Notes: generated by a model from the sequence alone, not told the origin. Positions 1 through 13,498 are shown, counted from the first letter of the stretch. The stretch is DNA of 64,000 nt from Sindora glabra (GCA_020226215.1 CM035227.1:25361866-25425865); one strand, 5' to 3'. Numbers and translations: made by a program.

Positions 1-114
1 AGATCTACATGTGGTTGCAAAATGCTAATAGCGTTTTGCCCACTCTGGTTTGGCAAAAAAAATGGCTTTTTAATGATTTTTCTTAATTTTTATTCATTTT
101 CTTGGTATTTTTTT

Positions 115-450
115 AACTTTAATCTTATTTTTATTAATTCAAATTCATTCGAATCTCATATTAAACTTTTGTTCCCTAACTCTTTTAGTGTCTAGTAGTG
201 TCATAATAGTTTTTTTAATAAATAAAACTACTAAAAAATAATATATTACTGTTTGATAAATAATAATTTTTTTAACAAATAAAACTTTAATCTTATTTTT
301 GTTAATTCAAATTTATTTAAATCTCATATTAAACTTTTGCTCCTTAATTCTTTTAGTGTCTAGTAGTGTCATAATAATTTTTTTAATAAATAAAACTATT
401 AAAGAATAATATATTACTATTTGTAGACTAAATAATAACATATTATTGTT
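115..450. repeat. 168-bp diverged tandem duplication
   Basis: The stretch beginning AACTTTAATCTTATTTTT at 115 recurs at 283, and the similarity runs for the whole unit, including a shared stretch with TTAGTGTCTAGTAGTGTC and ATAATATATTACT. The copies differ at scattered positions, so the duplication is not recent. It leads directly into a second, different repeat array. No coding potential is seen. Confidence 0.8.
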
Positions 451-1200
451 TCGTTCCAAAACAGTAATATCAACAAAAAAATTAAAATAAATAGATAAAT
501 TAAGTTTAATTAATAATCAAATTGTTAAATAATAGCATGTTACTATTTATTCTCTAGATAGTAACATATTACTATTTTGTTTTAAGCCTAATTAATAATC
601 AAACTGTTAAAGAAGAGGATATTACTATTTCATTCCAAAATAGTAGCACCAACAAGAAATCTCAAATAAATGGATAAATCAAGTCTAATTAACAATCAAA
701 TCGTTAAATAATTACATGTTACTGTCTGTTCTTTAAATAGCAGCATGTTACTATTTTGTTTCAAAAGAATAACATTAAGTAAAAACTCCACATAAATGGA
801 TAATAGCATGTTACTGTTTGTTCTTTAGAAAGTAATATATTGTTGTTTCGTTCCAAATAATAAATAGATAAATCAAGTCTAATTAATAATTAAATTATCA
901 AATAATAATATATTATTATCTATTCTCTAAATAGTAACATATTATTGTTTCGTTCTAAGTCTAATTAATAATAGCACGTTACTGTTTTGGAATGAAACAA
1001 TAATACCAAGCAAAAATTCGTAAATAAATGGATAAATTAAGTCTAATAACAATCAAATTATTAAATAATAATATATTACTGTCTGTTCTCTATACAATAA
1101 AAATCCCAAATAAAATAGATAATAGTATATTACTATTTATTCTCTAGACAGTAACATATTACTATTTCATTTTGAAACAGTAACACCAAATTTTAATTTT
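440..1200. repeat. Imperfect tandem array, units of roughly 160-190 bp
   Basis: The motif ATAAATCAAGTCTAATTAA recurs with variations near 487, 670, 862 and 1025. Each copy is followed by a run rich in TAGTAACATATTACT-like near-palindromes and a TTCGTTCCAAA-like block. Spacing varies from about 160 to 190 bp, and some units carry internal deletions. This resembles a short satellite or the internal repeats of an unidentified element. No terminal repeats were found to decide between these. Confidence 0.7.
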
Positions 1201-2990
1201 ATAAATTTTTAGTCTTTTGTTTTTAATTTATATTAGATTTGCTTAACTGGAGTTGCATAGTGATGGAATGCAATTCCTCTATTTTTGTTTCTGTGCTTTT
1301 GTTTTTCACAGAATGCGCTTCAAGTATATCACTTGAACTTATGGCTAATTTGATAAATCGTGCTCGGTGGGTGCACTTAAATGAGAGGAAGTCCACTTCG
1401 AGTACCTCGCTATAATAAATTGCTATAATTGCTATTGCCTTAATTTTTTTCCTTATTTTTATCACCTTATCTCCACTCTCTTGGATGTAAAGAGGCCCAT
1501 GCAAGTTTGGGCTAGCTTGATCTACCCATAGGCCTGTAAGCTAAAAATGTTTGGGCTTCATTGATGTAAAAATTGAAGATTTATGCAAGATTAAACTTTT
1601 ATTAATTTTATTTTTGACTAAAAATTTATATTAATTTAATCTTTATAAAAATTAAAAATTATGAAATTATAATTTTTATACAATAATTTAATATTCTATC
1701 TCATATATAAGAAAATAAAATTTTAAAAAATTTTAATTCTACAAATATCAAATTGATACAAAACTTTTAGTTAAAAATGAAATTAATAAAAACTTAATTT
1801 TATAGGGATCAAAATAAGTTTTTAATCAAATATTTAATTATAATTTTCATCTTGATTGCATTGTCATTAAATATAATAATTTATTTTTATTTTTTAACAT
1901 GCAAATTTATCTAATAATATATTAGTCATAATATTCTAATAGTTCACTAATAATTCAATATTTTTTCTAATTAGAGTGTGCACTTTACTTACTTTTAGAG
2001 AAGTCAATGCTTTCTCATTGTGAGGGGGTGTATTCTACTCACTAGCTTGAGACTTTTTTTTTTATTTTAATCTTACTGATTCATTGAAGGAAGGAAATTT
2101 TCCTAATTTCTTGCACTTTCTACAACCAATCCTATGCTTATATTTACTGCTTTCTTTCTATAAATGTTGTCTTTATATTTGGTGATTTCTTCCACTTCCT
2201 TAATTATTGCATTTCCTTAATTCTTAATTCTTCCTTAATTCAATGTTTATAATTTTTTCTTTTGTTATATAAATTAATTTTTGTTAATAATTAAAAATAA
2301 ATAAATATTTGTGCAAAGCATGGGTAAAACTCTAGTTGGGTTACATTTAATTTACATTATTAATTTTAATCAAATTAATGACTGAAAATCTTAATTTACA
2401 CACAGAATTTCAACGGGTTCTAGGTAATTGTTAGAAGAGAAATTAATTAGTTACGTGATGCTCGCGATCAAAACAATGATGTTTTTAGCTTTAGATAAAT
2501 TGCATGATTTATACTTTTTTTTTTATGTAGTAAGGCAAGCTTCAATACTTTTCTTCTTAGTGATTAATAAATTGGAACCCTGCTAAAATTCTCTATATCA
2601 ATTAGGATTTCCTTCATCCTAAAAATAGAATATTTTATTTGAGAGGAATTAAATGTAATATATACCGAATCATCCGATTTATTTTACCAAAACTTTTATA
2701 TACGTATGTGCCAAATCATCTGACTTATTGTTCCGAAATTTATCCCGAATTCATTTTTTTTTAATTTAATAATAATTTGTTTATCATTCTTTCAAAATTG
2801 TATTTCAACATTTCTTGTTATGATACGTTTCCGGTGCTCACATAGATGCTAATTGAAAAAAAATGAAAATGAAATAAAGTAAATCGTGAGATTAGGGAAA
2901 AGAAAATTGGAATTTTTACCATCTACAGAAAGAAATTTTTATTTCAAATCCTATACTTAGAGATATAGATGTAAGAAATTATTTTTTCAT
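1201..2990. other. AT-rich intergenic, nothing recognised
   Basis: A 93-codon minus-strand open frame at 1223-1504 matches no family I know and its composition gives no support. The rest is AT-rich with homopolymer runs. No gene, RNA or mobile-element ends were seen. Confidence 0.5.
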
Positions 2991-4950
2991 AGAAAAATAT
3001 TTTTGCAATGGCACAAAGGAGGAGTGGAATTTTTCAAATAACTCAAATATTTTCTTAATTCAACTTAATGATTACAATGCAATAGAAAGGAGGTATTTAT
3101 GAACTAAATTAGAGGGGAACATCTAACCTATAACCTAAGTAGTGACATTACCTATGCACGAATCATTCAAATCTAGATACATACCTTCATATTCAAAATA
3201 GATGTTGACAGTCAATGAATTTAACTAATATTTTCTTATTGATATATGTACTTAAGTATATATAAAATGACTATATTATTAATTCTTATATTTTGAGGTC
3301 TATTGAGATGGACTATATATCCTATATGGGGAGATGGGGAAAAAACCGCCTTCGAGATTTAGTTGCTTTCTTTTATTAAAGGTTATACTTTAAGTCTTCC
3401 ATTTTCAGGTGAAGGTGAAGGAAAACTTTGTTGACTTAAGCTTCCCATTTGACTTATTTCTCCAAATTCAAACCCTCACCATTTCCTATAATGTTAGGGT
3501 TTCGAGTAATGCTACAACTTTAATAACATATAAAACATAATTTATGCAAAATAGGTTGAACCCAGTAAAATCAACATATTCCAAATACTTGTTTTCAAGA
3601 AAATTATAATCTTTAAAGATAATTCTTCTTTTATAATTTTTTTCATCGAGTTTTTCGAATGACAATGTTAGTTTTACTTCTTCTTCCTAATATTTAATTT
3701 CAATGCTTTCAAGTTAATTATCATAAATTGGAGGTGAATTCCAATTTATAGAATTATATTCATCACACAAAAGTTCCTAGACATTCACCATTTTCATTTT
3801 TTTAAAATAATTATTGATTATAGGATTAGGATTATGAATAATAGAAAAGAATATGAAGTAAGGAGGTTTTTTGGGCAATAGGTTTATGGGATTGGAATTT
3901 GGAAAAAAGACATTGAAATTAGGTAAAATCTATAGTGATACGGTACCAAACATAAGGTGAATAATGTGAATGAGCCAAATGAATCATGACTTAACATGCG
4001 GGTAAATTGTGGTGACATTATGCAAATTTGAGATGATATGTGATAGTATTATTGATATGACTCATCTTCTTTGTTAGGTTGAAACATAAAAGTCCAACAA
4101 AGGTGGGAGAGGCACACATAATCTCCTTCAACAGCTAAATATTAAGGGCAAGCTATTAGGCACATGTAAGCACCTAGACATTCACCATTTTCATTTTTTT
4201 TTTAAGTTGTTGATTATAGGATTGAGATTATGAATAACGAAAAGTAATACAAAGTAAGGAGATTTTTGGACAATAGGTTTACGAGATTGGAATTTGAAAA
4301 AAAGATACTGAAATTAATTAAAATTTATCGCGATGTGTTACTAACAAAAAGTGAATGATATGAATAAGTTAGACGAATCATGACTTGACATGTAAGTAAA
4401 TTGTGATGACATTGCGCAAATTTGAGATTATATGTGATAGTACCGCTGACGTCACTCACCTTCTTTATTAGATTGAAATATAAAATTCTAACGGAGGTGG
4501 CAGAGGCACATGTAATCTCCTCCGACAGCTAAATATTAAGGGTAGGCTGTTTGTCTCTCCAAACCTCTCTAGTGTGATGATTTGCAAGAAAATTGCCAAA
4601 GAATGAGAGAAATCTCTCAAATAACTCAAATGGCACAAAGAGTGGCACAAAAAATGAGACAAATCCCTCAAATAATGCAATGTTTTATAAATTCGACTTG
4701 ACGATTACAATGCTATAAAATGAGGGTATTTATAAGTTAAACTAGGAAGGAATATTTAACATATGATCTAAGTAATGACATTATTTATACATAAATTACT
4801 CAAATCTAGATACATGCACTATCATATTTAAAGTACATGTTGATATTTAATGAGCTAAATTAATATCCTTCTATTGATATATGTATTTAAGCATATAAAA
4901 ATTACAAATTTATTAATTCACGTATTTTGAGATCTACTGGAATAGACTTT
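2991..4950. repeat. Repeat complex: two direct repeats flanking a tandem duplication
   Basis: A segment around 3001-3320 recurs around 4615-4950 in the same orientation. Both copies share TCAAATAACTCAAAT, GATTACAATGC (3071 and 4704), a GGTATTTAT block, CAAATCTAGATACAT and TTGATATATGTA. The offset is about 1633 bp. Between them lies a second repeat, itself tandemly duplicated. Direct repeats of about 350 bp flanking 1.3 kb would fit the LTRs of a small, decayed retroelement, perhaps on the minus strand, but no primer-binding site, polypurine tract or coding domain was found. Confidence 0.5.
3776..4555. repeat. Tandem duplication, period about 397 bp
   Basis: CCTAGACATTCACCATTTTC occurs at 3776 and again at 4173. 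The copies stay alignable through GGATTGGAATTTG, GAATCATGACTTAACATG-like text and a shared GACAGCTAAATATTAAGGG end. The second copy differs by many substitutions, so the event is old. It lies inside the 3-5 kb repeat complex. Confidence 0.8.
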
Positions 4951-5814
4951 TTTTTTTGCCTCAAATTAAATAACTTAGAATGGTTCGAATATTTTATGTT
5001 TTTGGGCTCAATTTTCTATTTATTTCTTTTGAACTTATTTCTTTGCTTAGCTGAAAGAGGGGTTGGGGAGAATATGCTGAGAAATGGGTGGAGTCGACCT
5101 TAGACGCCACACAAATCTATTGGAGATTCGTTGCGTCCTTCTAAGAATCAAAATACCTATTTTTTTATTTTTATTGAAGTTTTATCTTCTATAATTTAAA
5201 CTAAAATTATTAAACAAGATTTTTTTGAGATAATTTAAATTTGAGTGAGCATTAAATTTAGTTAATTTTTGAAAAGGTAAATATCATATACAATGCATAT
5301 GAATTTTTTGTTAAATTTTGGATTAAAAAATAATTTAAATAGATAAATGGTCAATCATTGAAAATATAGATGGATAAATTGCAACACTTAACAAGTGAGT
5401 CAAGTGAAAAAGGATAAAACTATAGGTTAGCAATTTTTCTTAAATTATATTATGTTTCAATAACATTAACGTCTATAAATAATAAGAGTAAATAAGAAGA
5501 AAATGCAAAGCAATAAAAAGAAAAAAAAGAAAAAAATGCAAAGTAATGCGTAAGTTATAAAATCTTGAGAAAATCCTAATTGATGTGTATTTATTTTGAA
5601 ATATAGTACTTCAAAATTTATATCAAGGAAAATGATGTCAAAATTCAAATTAATAAATTTGATTCTATTTTTTGGGTTTTTAATTAAAAGTAGAATGCAT
5701 AATTAACTAATACAATTATACTTTCAATATTAAATTTTTCACATGTTTAAAATGTTTTATAATAAAAATAATATAAATTAAGTTATATATATAATATTTA
5801 GCAATATTAGTATT
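4951..5814. other. AT-rich intergenic, nothing recognised
   Basis: A 60-codon minus-strand frame at 5466-5648 is low-complexity (a run of Phe from A-rich DNA) and is not taken as a gene. No other structure was seen. Confidence 0.5.
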
Positions 5815-7265
5815 TAAGTTATAAACAATAGGAGTTAACATAAAAAAGGATAAAAGGGGAAGCATGCAATGAATTAAATGAAAAGAAGAGAAATAATGTG
5901 AGTTATAAATTTATAATAGTTAAAACTAAAATATATAATTAAACAATTTAATTGAATTAAAATTTTAATTTATTTAAAATATTTTTATAATAATAAAAAT
6001 AAAATATTTCATATTATATCTATATTATTAAATAATACTAGTGCCTAGATTATAAACAACAAGATCACACATGAAGAAAGGAAAAAACATGCAATAAAGC
6101 AAACAAAAAGAAAACAAACAATGTGTAAGTTGTAATTAGGGCTATCAAATGGGATAACCTCAGGTAAAAATTATACTTCGGATTAATTCTAAGTTAAGCT
6201 ATTTTTTCACTAAGTCAGGTCAAGTTAAGTTGTTATAGTACTAGTTCCACTCACAATCTTATGTTAATTTTTACTAGATGAGTTTTGCAATTTATTATAC
6301 TTTATTATTATTATTATTATCATTATTATTATTACATCACTTATTTATTTATTATTAATTTGACAATATTAGTTAATTAAAATCAATTATTATTACTATT
6401 ATTATTATTTAAAAATCCATTATTATTATTATTAATAGATATGAATAAAATATTGAGAAAATAAATCAAAGTATAATATTTTTAAATATAAAAAAGTTTC
6501 AATTAGAAAAGGAATTAAAAACTACAAGATCTAAACCCAAAAAATTTAGTATTAATTAAAATGGTACGAATATTTTATTAACTAAATTTATAATATACAT
6601 GTATATGAATATGTCACTATTTTATTTTACTAATAATAATTTATTACTCTAAATAATATATTTATTTAGTTATAGTAATAATTTTATGTATGTTTAATTA
6701 TAATAATTATTTTATATAATTATTTTTTTATTAATTTTTAGGTTTTATGATGATAAATTTATTCTCTTGCATAATTTTTATTAATTTTTTAATACTAATA
6801 TAATTATTTATTTTAATAATTTTGTGTAATATATATTAACAATGTTAAATATACAAACTCATTAATTTTAATATTAAATATTTTTAAATTTTAATATAAT
6901 TATTTATTTTAATGAACTTATATCATATATGCTAACAATATTAAATATATAAATTTATTAATTTTAATATTATATATATTAAAGTATAATTTTAATATAT
7001 TAAAATTATTATTTTAATATATATAAATATACAATTTTTTATCAGATTGAGCTACTATTATCATTTTCTGCATTAACCCAATCCCAAATCAAATAAAATT
7101 ATACTAGTTTTAAACCAACCTATTAAACCTAATTTATTTTGATACCTTAGTTGTAAAGTAATAAAAATTAAAATTAAAATATATAGTTAATTAATTTAAT
7201 CAAATTAAACATTCAATTTATGTAAAATATTTTTATGATGAAAAATTATATTACTCTAAGAAATA
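5815..7265. repeat. Tandem repeat pair, second copy split by an insertion
   Basis: The unit beginning near 5817 (ATAAACAATAGGAG, then GCATGCAATGAATTAAATG, then AATATATAATTAAACAATT) recurs from about 6052 (ATAAACAACAAGATC, then ACATGCAATAAAGC). The second copy stops at TTGTAA near 6135 and resumes at about 7150 with TTAAAATATATAGTTAATT. The 1-kb gap is the hAT-type element listed separately. Removing it makes the two copies collinear, which independently supports the insertion. Confidence 0.7.
6136..7149. mobile_element. Non-autonomous hAT-type DNA element with 8-bp target duplication
   Basis: The left end reads TAGGGCTATCAAATGGG and the right end, read on the other strand, TAAGGTATCAAAATAAA, giving short imperfect inverted termini. 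The host octamer AGTTGTAA is present on both sides (6128-6135 and 7149-7156); the exact edge is uncertain by one base because an A is shared. An 8-bp duplication with TA(G/A)GG-type ends is characteristic of the hAT superfamily. The interior is AT-rich with no transposase frame, so the element would depend on a transposase supplied elsewhere. It inserted into one copy of an older tandem repeat. Confidence 0.75.
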
Positions 7266-8701
7266 AAATATGTTCCTCAAAATTTTCTCAAAAAGACAAT
7301 CAAATTTAATGTAAAAAGAAGTCATTTTAAGAGGATAATGAAAAAGAAGAAGAGGCGTTTTGGTGAAACTGTTTTTAGAGGTTGACACTTGCAAATAAAT
7401 AAATAAAGGGAGAGTTACTAAAAAATTTCTCTTATTAACAGGGAAGTTATAGATTCCACTTGAGGCAATTACGATTCAAATAAAAGTAAAGCAAGAAGAG
7501 AGCAAAATCAGAAATAGAAAAGAAGAAATTTAGGCAAGAAAATTTTAGATTAGAAGCTGATAGAGATTATAATGATGCAGGTGAGGCAAAGATAGATCAA
7601 TCTCATGTTGCCTTATCGCTTGACTTCTGGTATCTATTTTGAATTTGCCCTACCCCATGGAATGGGATAATTTAGAGCACTATCTCTATGATTTGCGGGG
7701 CACCAGTACTCTATGGAAAAATTAATAAAAATTAAAAAAATTAAACATTTAATAAAATTTTAAAATTTATATACTAACAATATGTAACATTTAATATAAT
7801 ATGATAACATAAATCTGAAAATATATATAATTTGGATAATAATCTCAATAATTAAATTATTATTTAATCCAATTTTATTATACGAAAATACAATACAATG
7901 ACTAAAATAAAGAAATTATTAAAAAAATTTTCATAGTTCAATTACTAAAAGGATTATATATATATGTATTATTAAAGTTGCAAAACTCCTTCAAATAAAT
8001 TAGATTAATACTAAATCTATCCTAAAATTTGCTATAGGTTAAAAATTTGCATCAGCAACTTATCCCACAAATGAAATTTATATATTATATCCACATCCGT
8101 TGGGGCAAAATTTATGAGGCAAGCCTCGAATCCGAAATTTTGCCATGTTTAACAGGCCCTTGTCAAAGAAAGAAAAAATGAGGCCGACAAAAACCCCCTT
8201 TCAATAGTAGGATAAAGACAGAAGTTGGCCGAAAGCAAAGCAACCTACTACCTAACATGTTTGCTCTTGAGACCAAAGTAAAATAAGTGACAAAGTTAAG
8301 GAACAATATAATTTATTGAAATCCCTCTTGTAATGCAATTTGCAAGACACAAAAAACGTGCAACAATGCCTCCTTAGACCAGAACAACAAAAATCCAACT
8401 AGGTTTTACTAGAACTTTTGAATTCGTATAATTGATAAGTGTAACGCATTCAACTATCTACATTCCTATTTCCTAATGTAAAATCAGATAAAAAAAATTC
8501 AATTCATTTGCAGGTGTATTCGTGTTACATGTCGATCCACTTGCAAATCAATTGAATTCTTCAATCTTCATTGCTCCAAATAAGGCAATGGTTATTTTGG
8601 AGAAGACAAATCATATGTGAATTGCCTTAAATTTCAAGCTATACTGACGATACAAAGATGCAGCGTCCTACCAAACGCTTAGAGGGGCTACTAGCTAACA
8701 A
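7266..8701. other. Spacer 3' of the sterol dehydrogenase gene
   Basis: This holds the 3' untranslated end of the minus-strand gene that stops at 8702, then AT-rich DNA. No further coding exon, RNA gene or element end was recognised. Confidence 0.5.
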
Positions 8702-11700
8702 TCAATATTTTGAAGAATGGAACCTCCTGAGTAAGCCAGATCTGAGTTTGAATCCAAAAGAAACTGTTCTTGTTAATGCAGCGTCGACGTCTTGCTCCTC
8801 CTTCTCATATGCATAGCAAGCTATAAACGCTAAGGTAAGCCCTGTAATTATGGGAAAAAACAACAATATGTCACCGTTGCATCCAGTCTCAGATTCTTAA
8901 ATCAAGTCTCAAAGTAAGTACATGGCAGTTTAAAGCAGGCAATGGCGAAATTTATAATCTGGCCACAATCACACTATTCCTTGTTTCCAAGTGTTCAAGG
9001 AGGTAATCAAATGAATGGTTAACCTCAGGGAAGTTACGTCAAATTCAAATTTTCTTAAAATGTATCGATTATCAAAGTAGTAATTATCACAAAGTGGTTT
9101 CTGAAATTTAGAGGGTATACCAAAACACAGATTCCTTGTCTGGCATCCCAAGGCGTCTTCCACCAATTTCCAGATTTTGGCTTCAGTATGATTCCCAGAA
9201 ACATTGTTAAGTATAATTATAATCTTCAATATTCCCTTACAAAATGCATTATAATGTTTTGAGAACATTACACAATTAAACAAAAATGTCACAGCTCTGT
9301 TATGGCTTCTTATCTGATATTAAGCACACACAGAAAGAGAAGGAAAGAGGAAGATGGAGGAGGGGAGAGAGAGATAGAGAGAGCGCTAACCAATAGCACA
9401 TAAGTTCGGAAGTGAAAAAGCTCCAAGGAAGTTAAGAATGAGCAGAGTTAAGACAACCTATTCATCACCATGGCAAAGACATAGTCAGCAAATCAGATAC
9501 TAAAGTAACAACTAACAACACACTGAAATTTGTTAGATCACTAAATTTTGCTCTTCACAGTCTTTCAAGTGTGCTCCATAAAATTTTTACAACCTCCGAG
9601 GAAAGGTCAATTACGTACATTATTTTACTTACTCCAAAAGTCTTGTAGTAGCAAGAAATAGCAAGGATAAAATATGCAATTGTGTCTACCTTGAGGAGCA
9701 GCAAACAATTATTCCCTTGGGCAATGGACTTAAGAATGCTGATACCGAAATTCCATGATGAAGCCAATGACAGGACAACCTGATGCAACTTATCTTCCGA
9801 TAGGTAAAACCATGATGCAGGCATTTTCTCAACTGTATATCCCAATCTGCACCAACATAAAATACCAGCACAATTAGCTGTCAGCATTTATCTTCAGATG
9901 GGAAATTGCAATTGTTTCAACAGCTCCATCCATTGACTGTTTTACAGTTATGATGTTGCACATGTCCAAAGCATTATTGATGTTAAACGGGCAACCTTAT
10001 GGTTTATATGTTGAACGGTATATAGGGTACTTACATTTCTTCAGGCAGGATGCCATTGACGAATAAGAAGATCAATGCAAACAATAGAAGCTTTGAAATA
10101 GCAGTAAGGATGGTACACCCAGATACAATGAAGTTGTAGTATAGTGCAACCAAAACTAACAATGTGGTGACAGTTTGCTTTTTATCCTTCCAGAGTAATG
10201 TGTCAGCAACTGCAGAGCAACAATGGAAAATGCTTACACTCCATTGAAACCTATTGAACCTATAGATGAATAAACGTACACTATGACATCACTCCTAATG
10301 CCAACACGTTACCCTTTTTTGTTGGTATAGGAAGCAGAAAAGTAGAAAAGCAGACACTTGATAATGAAGTTTAGCCCAACAGCAAATTCCATCTCACCTC
10401 TTCCACTTCCAAGATATGCAGTAGCTTTTGATGGGTCATCTCTTTTAGGTTTAAGCTGTTTTTTGGCCCACAAGTGTGGGTATGAATCAATTGTCTGCTG
10501 CAGACCCTCCTGCAGGAAATTATAATCACTTTATGCATGTTAAGTAACTGTACTGTTGTGCAAGAATTAGATGAAAATGTACAATCGAAACATTGTTGCA
10601 AGAACCTGTTTGCTCAGGGGAAAAAATAATATTCAGTTTTAAACGTACATATCAATGAACTCACTATTATCAATAATTTTGTGGACACTGAAAGGGATAG
10701 AAAACTCTCCATCTATTTTTCATTTTTTCCCCCTAATGACTCTATAAAATAAGAACAATATTAGGGATGTAAAACACAACTGGACATCTCAACGATTTAC
10801 AAAATCATGTATCTCCAAGTTGTAAGTGAACACATTAAATTAGGTAGTTTTTGTAGAGCGTTATATAACCTGAAGAGATACGATGGGTTCGTAACCAATA
10901 CGATCCTTTGCTTTGGAACAATCAAAAGACCTACTGCAAGACAGCAGTCTTATTCTTGACGGTGTCAACTGTGGTACCTTCATCCCATATGGACCTAGCA
11001 GCCTGTATGTCCACTCCACCATATGTGCAATAGGCATCATAATAAAGGCAGGGATCTTTATTTTTGGCCTGCAGACTACATTAACTCAGATTTTGGAAAA
11101 GGCCTTCTTTGTGTCGTAATTCATTAGTATAACCTTTCCAATCTTTAGATGAAAAAAATAAAAACCATAACCATAATCCTTATTTCCTTTAGGTATAAAG
11201 TACATAGAAAAGAAGAAAACATCTGGGAATAGGATGCTAATCTTCTCATTAAAAACAAATACAATCTGCATTGGCAACTAGGCTCATAAGTACAGAGATA
11301 GCAAGAAAAAAAATATGATCCGAGTTTATGATGGGTATCAGCACTGACAGCCAAACTGCATAATTCCATATAAAAAATTCAAATGAAATTTATTCCTTTT
11401 ATGTTGGGGGACAAATTGTTCATAGTAAGTTCTTATCTGAGTGTTGTTTCACGTAATTTCTTTCATAATCTAAGAACTGTACAATGCCAGCATGTCATTT
11501 TTCATTGAAAATGATGCAAGGGAAATAGTAATTTGAGAATAACATGGTAAATTTGCCTGAAAAAAAAATAGACAGGCAAGGCAGGAGCAAGAAATATTTA
11601 ATGTAGTTTAATAGTGTCAAAAGAATCAACCTTTCATAACCCAGACCTTCCACAATAATTGACATGAACTCCCAGAACTTTATGGGTTCCATATTAGTTA

Positions 11701-13498
11701 TGAAATATGCCTACAAAACCAATACACATTAACAAACATAAACAACTAAGAAAGGAACAATAATATCTTTTAAAAGTACCTCTCCAGAAGCTTTGTCAGC
11801 AACTGCCCCTTGTGAAGCTAGAGCTCGTTCAGCACATATATGGGCATGAGCCACATTTTCCACATATGTGAAATCATTAATGTTATTACCATCACCAATA
11901 ATAAACTGGTCAACAGAGAAGTATAAATTACAAAATAAAGAATAACATTTTTTGGGGGAAAAATGCTAATAACTAGTTAAATATGCATGTTGTTCTGTGC
12001 AATTTTCTATCTGTCTATCCATATCTCTTCTTATGTCATCAAAAGAAAATCTTTCTACTGGTCTATATTCCAATTTCATTCATTTCATCAACACTTTTTG
12101 ACTCTTCATGATTTGTCCTATTATAACAATACATAATGTCATTAGCATGCTATTTGTTGTATTAGAAGTAAAAAGGACCAGAGATCAAACAGGACTCTAT
12201 ATGTGCATTTTGGAATATAACTTCTATCACACCAAGAGTTAACATGAAGTGCATTATAAGAATAATCATTGGCTCAACACAGCAACCATAATGACTCACT
12301 GGTGCCAATTCGCCCAATCCTGGGCACAGGATTGAAAGCATGAAGAACGAATCATAAGGCCGATGTCTCATTGAGTCCTACAATAAATACATTGATGTCT
12401 TCTATAGACCACATTGGGTCCTTAGATGACTTGCATTAAATACAAAATCATAAAAATTAACAGAAACAAATTTGAATCAACAGGAGGGTTTACCTTCGAT
12501 TTCCCTGCCTTTGCAGCTTCTACTAATGAGGGTACCAGCAGCTTATCACCAGGACCAAATATGCTGCTAGGGCGTAAGCAGCATGTTAGGAGCCCATTAC
12601 TCCCATTTGACTTAAGGACCAATGCCTCAGCCTCAGCTTTAGTTGCGGAATAATAATCATTGTACTGTCACCGGTTTAGTTCAGTTTACAACCATCTCAA
12701 TTATCATAATAAATACAAAAATTGAGACAATTTTTAATTGGCTCCAAATTCCCAATAGATGGGTTATAATATGAAACGTGTTGCTTTTAAAGCTAGAGAG
12801 CTCCGAAGATTGAAACTTGAATTAAAGAAAACTGATATAGCGATATATGCAGTTGTTATGGTAAAATGACAAATAACCGATGTATGGATTACCTTACGTG
12901 GATAAGGCAGCGTTTCGTTTCCACTGAAAATTTCATGAACTCCATCAAATACCACACTGGGAGAACTGGTATATATAAGCCGCTTCACTTTTAGCTCAAT
13001 GCAAGCATCGACGACGTTCTTCGTCCCTTCAGAAGAAATTCTCATTTCGATTCATGCAATCATAAAACACCCCCATCATCCAATACAAAGAGGTAGAAAA
13101 GCAAGTCCTTACCTTCAACATTCACCGAATGATGAAGGTGGTAATTGTTGATGGAAGAGTTTGGAGCCGCCATATGGAATACAACCTCAGCTCCTTCGCA
13201 TGCTGTAGTGAGAACCCATCTCTCATACAGGGCCTAGTGAACCCAAAAAACAGAAAAATTGAATGGAATTACCTCTAAGCACTTGGGACTTGTCACGAAG
13301 ATCGATGGATATATAATGGGCACGACCAGAACGTAAAGCTTCGCCTAGAATGCCCTTTCTCTCATCGGATTCAAGTTTAATGTTGCGACCCAAATCGGCG
13401 ATTCGAACAGAGTACACATTATATTTGATGAGCATTTCGACAAGGTGGCGAGCGGCGAAGCCCCGACCTCCAGTTACCAAGCACCATTTCTCGAACAT
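8702..13498 (-). CDS. 3BETAHSD/D: Sterol-4alpha-carboxylate 3-dehydrogenase (decarboxylating) with reticulon domain
   Basis: This short-chain dehydrogenase acts in sterol C-4 demethylation at the ER: it oxidises the 3beta-hydroxyl of a 4alpha-carboxysterol with NAD(P) and releases CO2 (known for the family). Twelve exons, in coding order: 13498-13273, 13202-13113, 13026-12893, 12664-12494, 11905-11780, 11710-11631, 11068-10870, 10509-10398, 10209-10035, 9846-9690, 9457-9391, 8841-8702. All introns have GT/AG borders and phases join without a break, giving 558 residues, close to the usual length. The Rossmann motif TGGRGFAAR is at residues 9-17 and the catalytic YxxxK (YSATK) at 155-159. From about residue 380 a reticulon-like region has hydrophobic hairpin segments, so membrane anchoring in tubular ER is expected. 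The 67-base exon at 9457-9391 is easy to miss but supplies a conserved membrane segment (NFLGAFSLPN). The start is the first in-frame ATG. An out-of-frame ATG at 13558 opens a 46-codon frame overlapping the start. Confidence 0.93.

Noticed and set aside
1223..1504. 93-codon minus-strand frame
   Set aside because: No recognised domain, no promoter or splice context, and it lies next to repeats.
8702..8887. Longer last exon of the sterol dehydrogenase starting at 8887
   Set aside because: It is open and in phase with exon 10 but replaces conserved membrane residues. The acceptor at 8842 has a better pyrimidine tract, and the intermediate 67-base exon fits both sides.
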